In this document: one piece after another, positions 35,264 to 47,281 of the stretch
How the letters are laid out: the number at the start of each line of letters is the position of its first letter
How positions within the stretch are numbered: position 1 is the stretch's first letter
From: Hetaerina americana
Taxonomy: Eukaryota > Arthropoda > Insecta > Odonata > Calopterygidae
DNA length: 64,000 bases
Direction: 5' to 3'
Assembly (NCBI GenBank): GCA_022747635.1
Contig: JAKTNV010000001.1
Location: 21,784,072 to 21,848,071 of the forward strand
Made by a program: the position numbers and the translations under genes
The notes under the pieces: model-generated
The model's database searches: none
Seen by the model: only the letters and a program-made list of their open reading frames with translations
What the model was told of the DNA's origin: nothing

Positions 35264-35466
35264 AAAAATCATAAACACAGTAATCAACCCGAATGCCGCT
35301 TTGATAAAAGATGTAATAATTCACCCCATAGTAATTCAAACCGCGTGTGTAATTCGCACATTAGGGGGGGGGTGGCCCCTGTTCCACCACCAAAGAGGTC
35401 CCAGGATGATGTGGTACCCGGGAAACCACACGATATTGGTGGAGCTAAAGGTGCCAGGGAGGTTTC
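35264..35466 (-). mobile_element. SINE family A copy, diverged
   Basis: Tail at left (AAACACAGTAATCAACCCGA), body GTGTGTAATTCGCACATTAG and GATGTGGTACCCGGGAAACC. The head is degraded. Confidence 0.65.
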
Positions 35467-35479
35467 TTAGAATATAAAA

Positions 35480-35645
35480 AATAATCTTCCCCCCAAGTGC
35501 GGCCGGTAAAAATATTCTGATCCCTTATATCGTTCGTTCGTGGGAAAATGGGCATTTTTCACTCTGTTCTACACTCAAATTCTCTATCGTTTACATTCTA
35601 TTCTCCTACCTTCGCTAAAGAGATTTGCTTTGCCAATTTATAAAT
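35480..35645 (+). repeat. Interspersed repeat family E body fragment
   Basis: AATCTTCCCCCCAAGTGCGGCC and ATTCTGATCCCTTATATCGTTC match the body of the long family E variant at 32450-32530. Confidence 0.55.
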
Positions 35646-35649
35646 AAAG

Positions 35650-36780
35650 TAAAGTGGGGGAGAGTGGTTAAAATAAGAAATATAAATTATGACAGTAAAA
35701 TTCTGATTTCTTGCCATTTCAACTCAGCTTACACTGATTCGTAATCTTTTAAAGGAGGAACGCATGCATTCCTTTTTTGCTATTGTCGATTATATTTTGC
35801 TCATCGCGAATGTAAGGTTTGATAATTTTTCTACTTATAATGCACTAAGTTTTAAGTTGGAAAGGTCTGTTTTAAGCACCGAGCAATGAAAAATAGAACT
35901 AAAATATTTTACCAGTAAGACTAGAGGTGCACCATTATTCCGCAAGAAACAGATCAAAAATTAATAAAAGTTTACATTAACTCTCGGTCTCATATTTTTT
36001 TCATCCTGATATAACCTGTCCAACAAATTACCAGATAGAGCTATAAATATGAACAATTTGTACCAATCGATAATGTAATCTATATGTGGTTTACTGATCA
36101 AAGATTTTACTCCACACAGAAATACTTTGGTTCGAATATTGAAAATACGAGTATTATTACCTGAATACGATGTATATTTCATATATCTTCCGTGTTATTT
36201 TCCTTTTATTTTTTTAAAACTCAAACCTGAATTGCGAATAATCAAACTCCTGGTGAATTGCATTTGCAATCTAATGACATTGAATATATTTATTTATTAC
36301 ATCTTACAGGTAAGTTTAAAAAAAATGAGAATGGTTTTGACTCTTTTCATACGCTTTTGCGGAGGTTCTTAGGATTTCGAATGCATATATATATATATAT
36401 ATGTATATTAGTTTTCGTTATGCAATTGTTATTCAAACGTCGGCCACACGACCACTTATCAAAACGTATTCTATCTCTCGAGAATAAAATATAAAAGGGT
36501 AACAGTAAATTTATTTACGCCTAAACCAGTTGAAAACAGAATAAGAGATCAATGATGGGAAAAAGAACTCTGTAAACACCGGGTGAAAGGAAGAATTGAC
36601 ACTCCTCTAAATCATGTTCAACCTCAATAATGCCGCGTTGAAGAAATGCCGAAGTCCATTTGCAACTGCAACCATTTTATGGGCTAAAAAAAAGGAATTC
36701 GCAACAGGGAGGCGAACCCGAAAGGGCAGAGCGAGGATTTTCCTGAGAGTAGTCTAAAATCATTAAAAAATTATTTTTTC
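35650..36780. other. No gene recognised
   Basis: AT-rich intergenic sequence with a short AT run at 36386-36406. Confidence 0.5.
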
Positions 36781-36873
36781 TTTATTTTCAATGGGAATAA
36801 AAATAAAAAATGCCTACCAAGCAGGTCAGCAAACTCCGATTCACGAAAGTGTGCTTGTCTTTAATTCTTATAC

Positions 36874-36876
<3 letters not shown>

Positions 36877-36930
<54 letters not shown>
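36877..36930. repeat. (AT)n microsatellite
   Basis: AT run; the sequence after it (ATGTAGAAACACTCATGAGA, CATATAACATTTGGACGGC) repeats at 19515-19555, so this junction belongs to another repeated element. Confidence 0.9.
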
Positions 36931-36936
<6 letters not shown>

Positions 36937-37019
36937 AATAAAATGTATAAAATGTAGAAACACTCATGAGAGCCATATAACATTTGGACGGCACAATTTA
37001 ACACAAAAATATAAATAGA

Positions 37020-38200
37020 AAACACGTAAAAGGGCACATACACACCCAGATGTATGTATGTATATTTATGTATCTGGTTGTATGTGTGTGTGGGTAGATA
37101 ATGGTGATATTTCTGTGATTTCTCGACGTAACTTACATAGCTCCTCCTCATAAAGGCGCTCAATAACTGGCGTTATAAAGAAACCCTTTCTACCCGTGCG
37201 AGAGTTCCACTAAGGTTATGCCGCTCGTTCAAATACAGCGGTTCAAAATGCACCGAAGATGATACTTCCTTAACGTATTGGATTGATTTATCGTTCATCT
37301 GTCATTATTATTTTCATAGGAATTGGTACAGTACAAATACGGCGCTGCAACTAATTGGATAGATAAATTAAAAATATGGACACAACTACCATCTACGTGT
37401 GACTCACCAATGTAACCAATAGGGTGTAACACTAAATGGTTGAAGAATCACGATGAGACGTTATCTCACACAACTATGAACAGGTGCAAACAAGGAATGG
37501 GCGGATTAAATTGACGAAAATGAGATGGAAATGAAATTCACTACTGTATCAGTCAACGTTGCATTTCTGTACATCTTCCCCAGGTGCCGTTGATGTTAAT
37601 AAACAGAGCTAGAGTATCCATACTACTAACGTGATTCATCAAGAAGGAAAATATATCACACCTTTTTCGCGTGACTCTGGGCTGATTTTTGTAAACATTT
37701 CCCTCCACACTGAGGATTATAATTTAATGAGAAAATACGACTATGCTATTCACATAAATGCTCTCTTAAAGGGTGCGAATTTAAATTGATTAATTTAGCG
37801 GGGGTGTGTAATGAGACAAAATTTCCCCTCGACCTCACTCGATATATCCATACGGATCATGGAGTTTTCGACTGCCCAGCCGATGTTTCCTCCCTCCCAT
37901 ATAAAAACCCTTCGAAATGTCCATTTCGATCGATCAAAAAACCGTTTTTTTCAGCTCGGAAATTTAAGGCCGTACATTCCCGATCGCCAGGAAGGGGGTT
38001 GGGAGTTCGACCGCTGACTGATCACACATTTCGCGGGTTGGAATTTAAAAAAATAAGGGTTCTGACAATCGTGGCGTACTCCCTGCCGGACCGATACAAT
38101 AATAATAAGGAGAAGAAAACAGAGTGAATTTCCATAGAAAAACAAACCGCCCATCGCTTCACATTTTTGATAGTAAATAATCCACAGGAATGCACCCTGC
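37020..38200. other. No gene recognised
   Basis: Intergenic. The 113-codon frame at 37786 lies in AT-balanced sequence without known motifs. Confidence 0.4.
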
Positions 38201-38213
38201 ATAGTCAACTTAC

Positions 38214-38880
38214 CTCTGATCCTCACACTCCTCCGATCCTCTTCGTAACCCGGGAGCACTCTGGAGAAGACTTAAGGACGGACGCTGAGAAACAAAATGA
38301 CAAACAATCCCAATGACTGAGAGCAAAAGGATGGTTTTGCGGCAGGCACTTGCGGCGACAATGCAGGGGTAACAACAACAGGGGGGATCAATCGACCGGG
38401 AGAGGCGCAAAAACCCTTTTCCGGAATGTTTTGGGAAGGCCGTGATACCACTACTTCTCCGCGCGACAACCCTGGACGACGAACTGTCACCAACACGACC
38501 ACCGACACAACAACAACACTTCCAGGCAACGACGGTGAGTTTTCGAAGCGGGAATCCGTCCGCTCTGCCTCCTCTTAGCGACGGCGGGAGGCCCTGACAG
38601 CCAAATCCTCGCCAGCGCGCTGGGCACCGGTAACAAACGAACGGCGGTCCCTTGCTCACCGTGTGCCGTCCAACCACTGACTGCTTTCCGTTTCTGTCCG
38701 CGTGCGAGGGGAAGGGTAGGGGGTTAACGCAAGAGGGTGGGAGGTGCGACGGGGAAGTATCGGGGGGAAAGGTAGGGGAGGGTGAAGAAGGAAAGGGCAC
38801 CGGGGGGAGGGGGGTTGAGAGAACGCCGCTCGGCTAGCGGCGGCGAAGCTGTAAACTAAAGGGAGCTAACTCCCCCTTGG
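38214..38880 (-). promoter_or_regulatory. GC-rich island ending at a strong splice donor (possible first exon)
   Basis: CpG-containing island read on the minus strand. It ends with ATCAGAG|GTAAGTTGAC (exon end 38214, intron GT at 38213-38212), a near-ideal donor. A 196-codon frame without ATG start is open exactly up to the TAA of that donor, but its Ser/Pro/Cys-rich content is not recognisable. I infer a non-coding or partly coding first exon of a host gene whose further exons would lie to the left. The window shows no convincing acceptor partner. Confidence 0.3.
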
Positions 38881-39162
38881 AAGGAGAGAGAGAGAGAGAG
38901 GGAGGGGGTGGGAGAGGTCCCTCCGTCAGCTCTGGGAAAGTGTTTTTGACAGAATTCATCAAAATCACTCTATATTCATGCATGGACAGGCTCGAAACGG
39001 GATGACTATGTAAACGACAGAACGGAAAACAAAAAAGTTTTATAACCCGCGAATTGTTTCCAAAAATCGACACTGAAAATATGGAATTCCCTTTTTTATA
39101 TTTCAATGCGAAAAGTAAGCTAAATCCCCGTTACAATTCCAACTAGTTATACTTAAACATGG

Positions 39163-39330
39163 CACCCTGAAAGCTACCGGCTAGGATGAGTGGCAGGGGG
39201 TGATTACACACCAGGATTGCAACATCATTAATCTAAATTTTTCTTGATATTAAGTCAAAGTGTTTTCCGGTAATCTAACACAAATAATGTAGTTCATGAA
39301 AACTGAAAGTACAAGCACTAAGGAATATTA
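39163..39330 (+). repeat. Interspersed repeat family E copy
   Basis: GGCACCCTGAAAGCTACCGG, GTGGCAGGGGGTGATTACAC, then the AACATCATTAATCTAAATTT body variant. Confidence 0.65.
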
Positions 39331-39624
39331 GTGCGAAATACTGACCTACGCATACGAGAGGAGGCAATTAGGGAGATAAACGCCGGTTGAGTGCAGGCTA
39401 AAATGCATGAGAAGACGTTGGTTATCAGTGCCCGTCTAGTTATTTAATATCTTCATCAATGTTCGATAACGGAGAGATTATGTGAAATAAATTATGCAAG
39501 AAGCATCCATTGGCATAAACGGTGAAAATTAGCATTAAAAAAAATGGCGCAGGAGGAACTGAAATGATTTATTAAAAAACGAGAACCATTCGAAAAAGAC
39601 AAATACGCATTTCTATTGCGGATA

Positions 39625-39690
39625 GATAGATAGAGGTCTTTATTTGGGCGAAATTGAGACCAAATGGTCCCTTCTTCCATTTAACCCATG
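39625..39690 (-). repeat. SINE family B tail fragment after (GATA)n
   Basis: GATAGATAGATAG then GTCTTTATTTGGGCGAAATT and GAGACCAAATGGTCCCTTC; the same tail sequence occurs at 46851-46885 and, diverged, at the left ends of the SINE B copies. Confidence 0.5.
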
Positions 39691-39941
39691 GGATGGCGGA
39701 TAGTTCATCATCAACCACGGCTAGCTACATAATGGTACTATAGTTTTTATCCGAAATCATTTATTATTAGTAAATGATTTACCTGTAAACCAACGTAATT
39801 GATAATTAAGGTTTTTTTATCAGCAATCAGTGTAAAAATTTGGTAAAATATTATTCCAATCGAGGAGGTAAACATGATGTATATTAATTAAAGTTTATTC
39901 ATATCTTTGCTTATGATTTCGATCTTAAATACATATATGTG

Positions 39942-39971
39942 TATATGTGAATATATATATATATATATATG

Positions 39972-40030
<59 letters not shown>
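39942..40030. repeat. (AT)n microsatellite
   Basis: AT run interrupted once by GTGAATATAT. Confidence 0.95.
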
Positions 40031-40032
<2 letters not shown>

Positions 40033-40679
40033 TTCTAATACTGTATAAAGTCTTGAGAATAATAAACAAGGACTTCAAATAGAATTGGGAAATAAAAGAA
40101 AACCATTTTTATTAAGATACTTCTCATTGTCCTATAAAACCAAGATGCAGTAATTAAAAATTTGCGGGGTGATATTAATATGACTCCAGATAGCTAGCAT
40201 AAAAATTAATCGAGTAATCCATAACGCCGCCAGTGGATAATATAAGGAGAACTAATACAAATATAATTCGAATATTACAGTGATGGCATTCCTTAAAAAT
40301 GATGTGCACACCTTTATTGATTATTCCCATTGTCAGAGGAAAATCCGAAAAACTCCCACCCTTAGATACGAGACATGGTGTAAACAGACTTTGCTAACCG
40401 ATGATTAGGAAGCGATTTCAGTTAGCTGACTGCAGAGGGCAGCACCATTGAGTATTTCTGTAGAATCAACATCGCATTAAATTACTTGTATGAGATCTTC
40501 GATAGAGTTTGCATGAGCTCTTAATTGACTGCCGAGTACTGATCAATTTTTATTATTAGCCGTAGTCTGACTGGGGTATGTTAGGATTCTGATGGATGTT
40601 CTACAGACTACAGTACTTCCTAACCTTCACTAACACGGCATTAAATAAACCCATACTACATATTATAAATACTCTTTCT

Positions 40680-41345
40680 TTACCTCTGAATATTTTCTAA
40701 TTCCCTTATTTCCATCCAAAATGTTTAATTCTTTCTTCTTTCCATCTCGCTTTCCCAGCATTCTCCTCTCTAATACCGTCTTCACCATTCCATTTCCACT
40801 CGTGGTCTCCCGCATCCACTTCCTCCCTGTCTTCTTAGTACTTCACCAAACAACCCTCTCTTTTCCCCTTCTTGAAGAAAACTTCTTCGCTTGTTTTCCC
40901 TTCTGTTCATTTTATCTTCTCCATTCTCCGCCACCCTCACATCTCGAAAGCCTCATACCCCCTTGCCTCAACGGCCAAGTTTCTGAGCAATAAAGAACTA
41001 CGTACGCTCCATTCTCAAGTTTTGGCAAGCCTTTTCTTTACGTCTTCCCTTAAGATGCCGGTCATTAAATTCAGCCTCTCCGTAAAAGTTTATTTATCTT
41101 CCGCAATTCTTCTTCTTATGTCCCTCCAACTCTGCCCATGATCCTCCGAAATACTCCCAAAATAGCTGAACTGCTTCACCAGTTCGTGTATGTGTGTCCC
41201 CCAACTTAAATATTTTTTTCATCTTCTTACATCTCGAAAATGCCATTGCTCTTGTTATCTTATGCTTATCCTTTCATCACATATATATATCGTACTGCTT
41301 CCGCAAATGACCCATGTACTGATTGTAACCCTTTGCCTGACGGGT
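40680..41345 (-). pseudogene. LINE reverse-transcriptase C-terminal region, antisense
   Basis: Minus-strand reading in shifting frames gives, in order, RLNLMTGILREDVKKRLAKT, EWSVRSSLLR, FEMWRWRRMEKIK, and GMVKTVLEREMLGKRDGKKK then ELNILDGNKG. This is the post-catalytic region of a non-LTR retrotransposon ORF2 (thumb and C-terminal domain). It is the longest of the LINE fossils but the RT catalytic core is absent and frames are broken. Confidence 0.65.
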
Positions 41346-41490
41346 TAGCCAACGCTTGATCATTCATAAACGGAATTGTTATTACAAATTCCCCAAATAC
41401 TTTCACTTCATCAGCTTCTAACCCTTTTCATTGCGAGACTTAGACTTTTGGAAAGTTTCAGAACAAAGGAGTTTTAACAATGATAAAAAC

Positions 41491-41752
41491 ATATTAAAAT
41501 AGTAATCAACCCGAAGGTCGGTTTAGTAGGTGATGGTAGAGTTCACCCAGTACTAAGCCCTATACGGCGTGTGAAATTCACACATCAGGGTAGGGGGGCC
41601 AGTTCCTTTCCCTTTGCCAGTTATGGTTTACCATGAAGACCTGGTACCCGAAAAATCACATAGTTTGGGTGGAGCTGCAGGTGGCCGGGAATCGAACCCG
41701 GGCCCTCCGATTAGTAGTCTAACGCTCTACCCCCTGGACTACCGCGATCTAC
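41491..41752 (-). mobile_element. SINE family A, full copy with target-site duplication
   Basis: Complete reverse copy: tail at left (AGTAATCAACCCGAAGGTCG), body CCCTATACGGCGTGTGAAAT, head at right with complement of GGGAATCGAACCCGGGC (B box) and AACGCTCTACCCCCTGGAC (A-box side), ending CCGCG. An 18-bp direct repeat TTTAACAATGATAMAAAC flanks it (41473-41490 and 41753-41770), showing retroposition by LINE-type machinery. Confidence 0.93.
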
Positions 41753-42063
41753 TTTAACAATGATACAAACGTAATTCTTATGGCCCCACACTATTTAGTT
41801 AGGTTAGACCACAAAGATAAGGGAGATAGACTCCATTACAGATAGATACAAATATCCATTCTTTCCCCGGACAATCAGGAATCATAATAGTAAGAAATCA
41901 AAGTCATTATAGAAATAGATAAGACATTCGGTTTATAAGTGAAGACAAGATTAAACGTTGGTTAGATACCTGGTATATTCGTGGTGCATGCATATGTGTA
42001 TGTTAGTCGCTAGTACATGTATTTGCATGTATGTAAGTAGAAATGGGATTTTTATGAATATAA

Positions 42064-42324
42064 ATGATAAATTTAAATGAGGAAGTGCGGATTGTTTTGG
42101 GAGAGATCCTATGGAGGCAGGAAAAGTTGATGAAGGGGGTATTGACCGGCAGCGGGATTTTGAAGACTATAATTGAGGGGAGAATGTTAGGCAAACGAGG
42201 AAAGGGAAGGAACAGGATAGGGATGTTGGACGGGATGAAGGTAGGAAGAAAGTACTCAGAGATGAAGGGGGACCTGATGTCAAGTAGGATTTTGGGTTGT
42301 GTATTGTTAGGAGTCACAAAATAA
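42064..42324 (+). pseudogene. LINE reverse-transcriptase C-terminal fragment, open frame
   Basis: 86 codons open to a stop: GEILWRQEKLMKG, ILKTIIEGRMLGKRGKGRNR, IGMLDGMKVGRKYSEMKGDL. This is the very C-terminus of a non-LTR retrotransposon ORF2 and the reference copy for the other fragments of this LINE family here. Only the last part of the protein is present. Confidence 0.65.
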
Positions 42325-42449
42325 TTATTTGGTAGTTGTGTCCATCTAAAATCTACCTTAACCGGTAGATTACCTAATAATAATAATATACGTCTTTGTG
42401 GGTGTGAATCGGTATGAATTTGTTAGTTTTGCATGCGGTTACATTTTGT

Positions 42450-42525
42450 TTTACAGGTGGTGACCTAGCTCCCCCCACCACACGCCCTTGCGGCGGCTCG
42501 CGGTGTATTGTGCAGTTGTAGATGT
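42450..42525 (-). repeat. Interspersed repeat family E fragment
   Basis: ACCTAGCTCCCCCCACCACACGCCCTTGCGGCGGCTCGCGG is the reverse of the family 5' end. Confidence 0.6.
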
Positions 42526-42529
42526 CTCG

Positions 42530-44030
42530 CTAATAATTTCCTCCGCAGGAGTTGAACACTTAGCATATACTGAATTGAATTCATAAAACACGTTTTACAA
42601 ATTCACATGCGTTTGGAAACGATGAGAAATTTTTGACACTTATCAAGAGCAAAGACAAATTACTCTTGCCTTGAGTTATAATTCCAGTGGAGATGGTTTC
42701 ATAAAATCATTTTTAATCTATATTTGAAATTGGTATTATAAAAAAGTGCAGCAATGAATACCTCAATATATGAAAACATCAAACTGCTACCCAAGAACCT
42801 AATTTTTAATCTGGCCACACTGCGCCAGGGCCACATTAAAGCTTTTGACGGCTATGCCATGACAACAGTTGCTCTCTGCAACAAGATTTATAAATTCTCC
42901 GATGAAACGGCACGGCAGCCCAGAGTACGAGGCTGCGCGTTATGGAAATGGTTTAACAGTACACAATGAATGATCTCGGGAACTGAATTTACGAGGTTTT
43001 GATTGGATTGACTGAAAGATTGGCCATAAACCTTCCATTCGCAAAATTTGCTGTGCAAAAATGTGTACAGACAGGAAGGATGGAAAATAACACGCGAAAC
43101 TGCATGCAAATTTGGCATTGGCAGCGCATTTTCATAATGTGAAAAAAAACACCTTTGTGAAAAAGCATTCATTACCATCAGAAGAGGGGAATTGGGAAAA
43201 CTAAACATGTTTCAACTTGCAACGGCAATTGCTGACGCAACAGTTCAGTGGAATGAAAATTTTAGCCCATAGAAGTTTTACATTAAGATGGTAATTCAAC
43301 AAATAGTTAAATCTTGGCGCAAATTTACGCGTATTAAAAATTTATTACATACTTTTTATTGAAAATACTCGTAATTCTATTATTCATCCCCAGGATTGTT
43401 GGTAACGTACCTAAGTGATATGATACAGGATTATAAATATATAAATGAAGCTAATCATTTTATCAGGCTTCCTGCTTCAAAATATATCATGCAATATATT
43501 TTCTCGGACATTTTCTAGGTTAATTTCGTGTATTTCATTATTTCACGACACGCCATACATACTGAGTTACGGAAATTCTAAAATAATAGCGTAATTTACC
43601 CATTTCATACTCCATTAATTAAATATTTCATTCATTATGTACATGGTAGGTTTGTTCTTATTCTAAGGTCACCATAGCGTTCACTAGTGACTAAGAATAG
43701 ATAACGATCCATTTCAATTCGTGATGTAAACCCTATTTGGAAACCTAATCCAAATCTCCATGGGCATATGCAGAAAGTTATTGCAGTTCCCGTCTAATGG
43801 TATATTTATCCACCCGAACACTGATCCGCATTTTTTTATAAATATACTTGCGAAAAAGTGCGAGGTTAAAATACTAAGTTATGTCAATTTTTCCCAAGAC
43901 TAAGTAAACAGAGCTACGTAATTGATCTTCAAATACAGGGCTCTTCTTGTGAGTATAGTACACAGATGTCTCTGCCGTACACAGTGTATTGGGTTCGTAT
44001 GGCTGTCGCCAGAGTGAGAACTGTTTTTAA
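42530..44030. other. No gene recognised
   Basis: AT-rich. A 71-codon ATG frame at 42754-42969 (MNTSIYENIKLLPKNLIFNL...) is the most protein-like ORF here, but I recognise no family and see no splice sites bounding it. Confidence 0.4.
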
Positions 44031-44037
44031 CAATTAA

Positions 44038-44290
44038 AATGGCGTCTTTTAGCGCACTAGAACTACATGTGATAATTGTTTATCTCCACTTGCGTGGTTT
44101 AATAATCCAATCAAAATTCTACGTCAATTGAGTGAGAGACATGTAATGTCATGGTATTGTAGATCTGTATTTGATATCTGCGTTTATAGGTGCTGGAGAG
44201 TTAAAAAAATGCCGAGCGTCGTGCGACAAGCATCGGCCACGGACCAGCCGGTTTTTAAAGTGAGCAATAAATACCATGAAGAGGAGTGTT
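44038..44290 (+). pseudogene. Possible mariner-type transposase N-terminus
   Basis: The ATG at 44038 gives MASFSALELHVIIVYLHLRG, like the first helix of mariner-type transposases, then stops. Later blocks in another frame (VMSWYC..., KKCRASCDKHRPRTS) fit the second helix-turn-helix and linker. Short and decayed. Confidence 0.4.
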
Positions 44291-44349
44291 TTCGGTGGCC
44301 ATGTTATTAGAGCGTCGACGTGTACAATTATTCCGTGCACAGGGAAAAA

Positions 44350-45430
44350 ATCGTGATAAGTAATAAATGTTTCAAAGTTCTGGTGTCAGTAGCTTCTGTA
44401 GTAGAAAAAAATTGGATATATTAAAACTTGAACGCCATTTAAACTTTCTAATAGCATCACAGTAAACTCTAATAATGAAAATACCGACAAATTTCCCAAA
44501 AACGGTGTACTTTTTCCACATAAAATTTAAATTAAACATTTATCTGTTTCTTTGAAATTTGGTACCTTTTTTTTAAGCGTTTAAGACACCATGGAATAAA
44601 ATACTCATTCCGATTTTGGGACAGAATCAGTATTAAGGCGGGGGGGGGGAAGACTTTAGTCATCATAGTATAGTTTCACATTTCGTTTTGAGAGCATGCG
44701 CTACGCTTGGATGCCTTGGAGTGGTAACATTAGCCTTGGATAATGCGCACCTGGTGGAACGACGCCTATTTTTAGTCCGTCACGATATCCCTATCAAAAC
44801 CGTTGCACATCCTTAAATAGACACGATAAGGCACTCCATGAGCAAAGTTACCATTTTTCTTGTAGTTAATCTTAATTATATCGAAACATCTACTTGTGAT
44901 TTTTAACAACATATTTGGTCGTGTTGTAGAATTTTTAGTTAATCTTAGATACTCTTTTGTGCTCTCTTGGGATAAATTAAAATTTGTGCGTAGGTACTCT
45001 CCAAATTATATATATCCCTTCAAAGAAACATCTGTTGATTAACACTATGGAAACATTAAGCATATGATGCGAAAATAATATGAAGAAAGCGACCGAAGAA
45101 AAAGATTTTAAAAAATATCCAGTGGTTTTCATGAATCACGTACAATATCCTATAGTAGTCTTGAATCCTTTTAGAACTGCAGAGGGAGGGCACAGATTAA
45201 TATTCTTGCGTCAAATAGATACTGGAAAATTTAAAATAGTGAGATTAAGATGAAACGAAAACGGTATAAACAATTAGAGTGGAGGGCTACACTAAACCAA
45301 TCTTTGGATTGATAATACTGATTGTCCAGTCTAGTTGAATAAGGAAGTATCATCTTTGAGGCGGAAAGGTTCTTTAAAAAATAGGAAGGCGGGGAAAAAA
45401 GATATCCCCGTGAGGTACGTACGACTCCCA
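44350..45430. other. No gene recognised
   Basis: AT-rich intergenic sequence; a G run at 44640-44650 is the only notable feature. Confidence 0.5.
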
Positions 45431-45433
45431 CGT

Positions 45434-45625
45434 AAGACCACCTTTCTCTGCGGAGAGATGGAACTCATTTCCGCAAAATCAGAATCTCATTTTAGTTCCT
45501 TCTTTCCGCAGAGGAAAGTGGTCTTGCCATCGAATATTTCGGAATACAGGTACATCTGAGTACCCTATTTTATGTGTTTTTCTATACTTTTGTTGGCTGA
45601 CGCCATCTCGCTCCTTCGTTTGAAT
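45434..45625 (+). repeat. Hairpin and Penelope-type terminal repeat (set 4)
   Basis: Imperfect inverted repeat: AAGACCACCTTTCTCTGCGG (45434-) pairs with CCGCAGAGGAAAGTGGTCTT (ends 45525). The right arm continues through GCCATCGAATATTTCGGAAT to TGTGTTTTTCTATACTTTTG and GACGCCATCTCGCTCCTTCG, paralleling 18950-19105. The GAGGAAAG, short stem, CGAA layout resembles the other terminal repeats, but the hammerhead core is degenerate. Confidence 0.4.
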
Positions 45626-45629
45626 TACA

Positions 45630-46840
45630 TATTATTTATTAATTAACATTTATTGCAAAAATGAAAATTTTTGACTGAAACGCAGACACTATTCTCAAAC
45701 GATAAAGTTTTACAGTTAAATTTAGAAGTTTTCTTATTCCAGTAGTATTACAGGTAATGAAACAACAAAATGGCCACTTGTTAAAAATTGTTCTTCAATC
45801 GATTGAGCATAAATCAATTAGTTTTTTTAAATCTCTATGAATTTTTATATTACTGCTTAACCGCTTATCTTGTTTTTAATGTTTATTCATTAAGACTAGA
45901 TATCCACGGCCACTACTCTGTTAACCAATATTACTCGTATCCTTTTGGATAATTGCCAAGATAATCGCCTGATATCACAACTATAGTAAATTTGATCTTT
46001 TTTATGAAGAAGGTCGCTTAAAAATTTTCACGATTTTCTATAAACTCCGCTCATTATTTTTACTCAATTTTTAGTTCACCAAAATCCTGATCACTTTGGT
46101 CCGAGATAGATACTCATACGTATGTCCTACACGGTCTTGGATAGAAGTGATGACATTTGAGGGCCATTCCCATGAAACATTTCAATCCTCATTTAAGATT
46201 TGGTGAAACACTTCCATTTTAATCCTTAACATTTTATTCAATTCCACCAAAAATCATATATTCATCACAAACCGAGTCTTTCTCCGAGAGATAGGCTACA
46301 TTGGAAGTCAAGAGGTGTGGTGAATTTTATATTCTTATCTTATTGAAGTGTGGGTATTAACAAAAAAAATGCACTGAAGCGCTTTTCACCCAAGATAATC
46401 TGTAAGAGTGTTATGAGAAAAACAAATTTCGACTTTTCCAGAGATTTATCTGTGGAAAAGTGCGAAGTAGTTTTTCTCATAATGACGACTACATTTCGCT
46501 TGAATCTGTTGAATATGTAAGAGAGTTAGTGCCAATTTTACTGCTTCGTACAAATTACGAAAAATGTAAGCAGTTTTTAAATTAGTGACTCTTAGAGCAT
46601 AGATGAAATAACTTTTGCGCAACAATTAAGTTATTCACTTTCGATGCGTACGCATAAACTTTTCACAACTTCGCCTAAATCACCGTAAAAGTTTTTATCA
46701 ATTCTTGAAAAACGTTTTCTGCCTCCTTGCAAACAAAAACAAGTCTTATTAAGGCACCTTGAAAAGTAAAAACACCAATCTCCCGCAACAAATTCATAAA
46801 ATGGTTGGGCGATTCAAACTATACAACGGCGGGAACAGAT
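45630..46840. other. No gene recognised
   Basis: AT-rich intergenic sequence. A short inverted repeat lies near 46397-46473 (GAGAAAAACAAATTTCGACTTTTCC versus GGAAAAGTGCGAAGTAGTTTTTCTC). Confidence 0.45.
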
Positions 46841-46847
46841 GGATAAA

Positions 46848-46894
46848 AAGAGGTATTTATTTTGGGCGAAATTGAGACCAAATAAATACCTCTT
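46848..46894. repeat. Short palindrome built on SINE B tail sequence
   Basis: Arms AAGAGGTATTTATTTTGG and CCAAATAAATACCTCTT flank GCGAAATTGAGA; the core is the SINE B tail also seen at 39629. It sits immediately before a SINE C copy. Confidence 0.5.
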
Positions 46895-46896
46895 AG

Positions 46897-47210
46897 GAAG
46901 TAGTAGTAGTATTTAGGGGAGGCGACCGACTACTGAGGTCATTTGCGCCACTAGGGAGTGGACAGGAATGGATGAAGAGTGGACAGAAACCCGGCGACGG
47001 CATTAGCCTACTCTTAACGAAAGGCGCCAAGGGGGTCCGCAGCTTAACGTCCCATCCGACGGACGCCGTACTCACTCAAAGTGCCCTCCACAAGGCACCT
47101 CAAGTAGGGATCGAGATACCTCTGAAAATTATTCAACACCGCCGGGATTTGAGCCCGATCCCTCCGGGTGGGAATCCAGTACGATAGCCATCGCACCAAT
47201 TCCGATCCCC
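46897..47210 (-). mobile_element. SINE family C copy
   Basis: Reverse copy: (TAG)n tail at left (AGTAGTAGTAGTATTTAGGG), body AACGTCCCATCCGACGGACG, head at right with complement of GGGATTTGAGCCCGATCCC (B box) and GATAGCCATCGCACCAATTC. Imperfect flanking repeats AAATACCTCTTA / AAATGCCTCTTTA suggest a target-site duplication. Confidence 0.85.
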
Positions 47211-47281
47211 AAAATGCCTCTTTAACAATCCATGAATAGAGAGAAATGAATCAATACACTCACATTTCCTTTTCCACACAG

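Noticed and set aside
38210..38800. 196-codon minus-strand frame as a complete protein
   Set aside because: It starts at GTG, has no recognisable motif, and its stop codon is the TAA inside a splice donor; a first-exon reading fits better.
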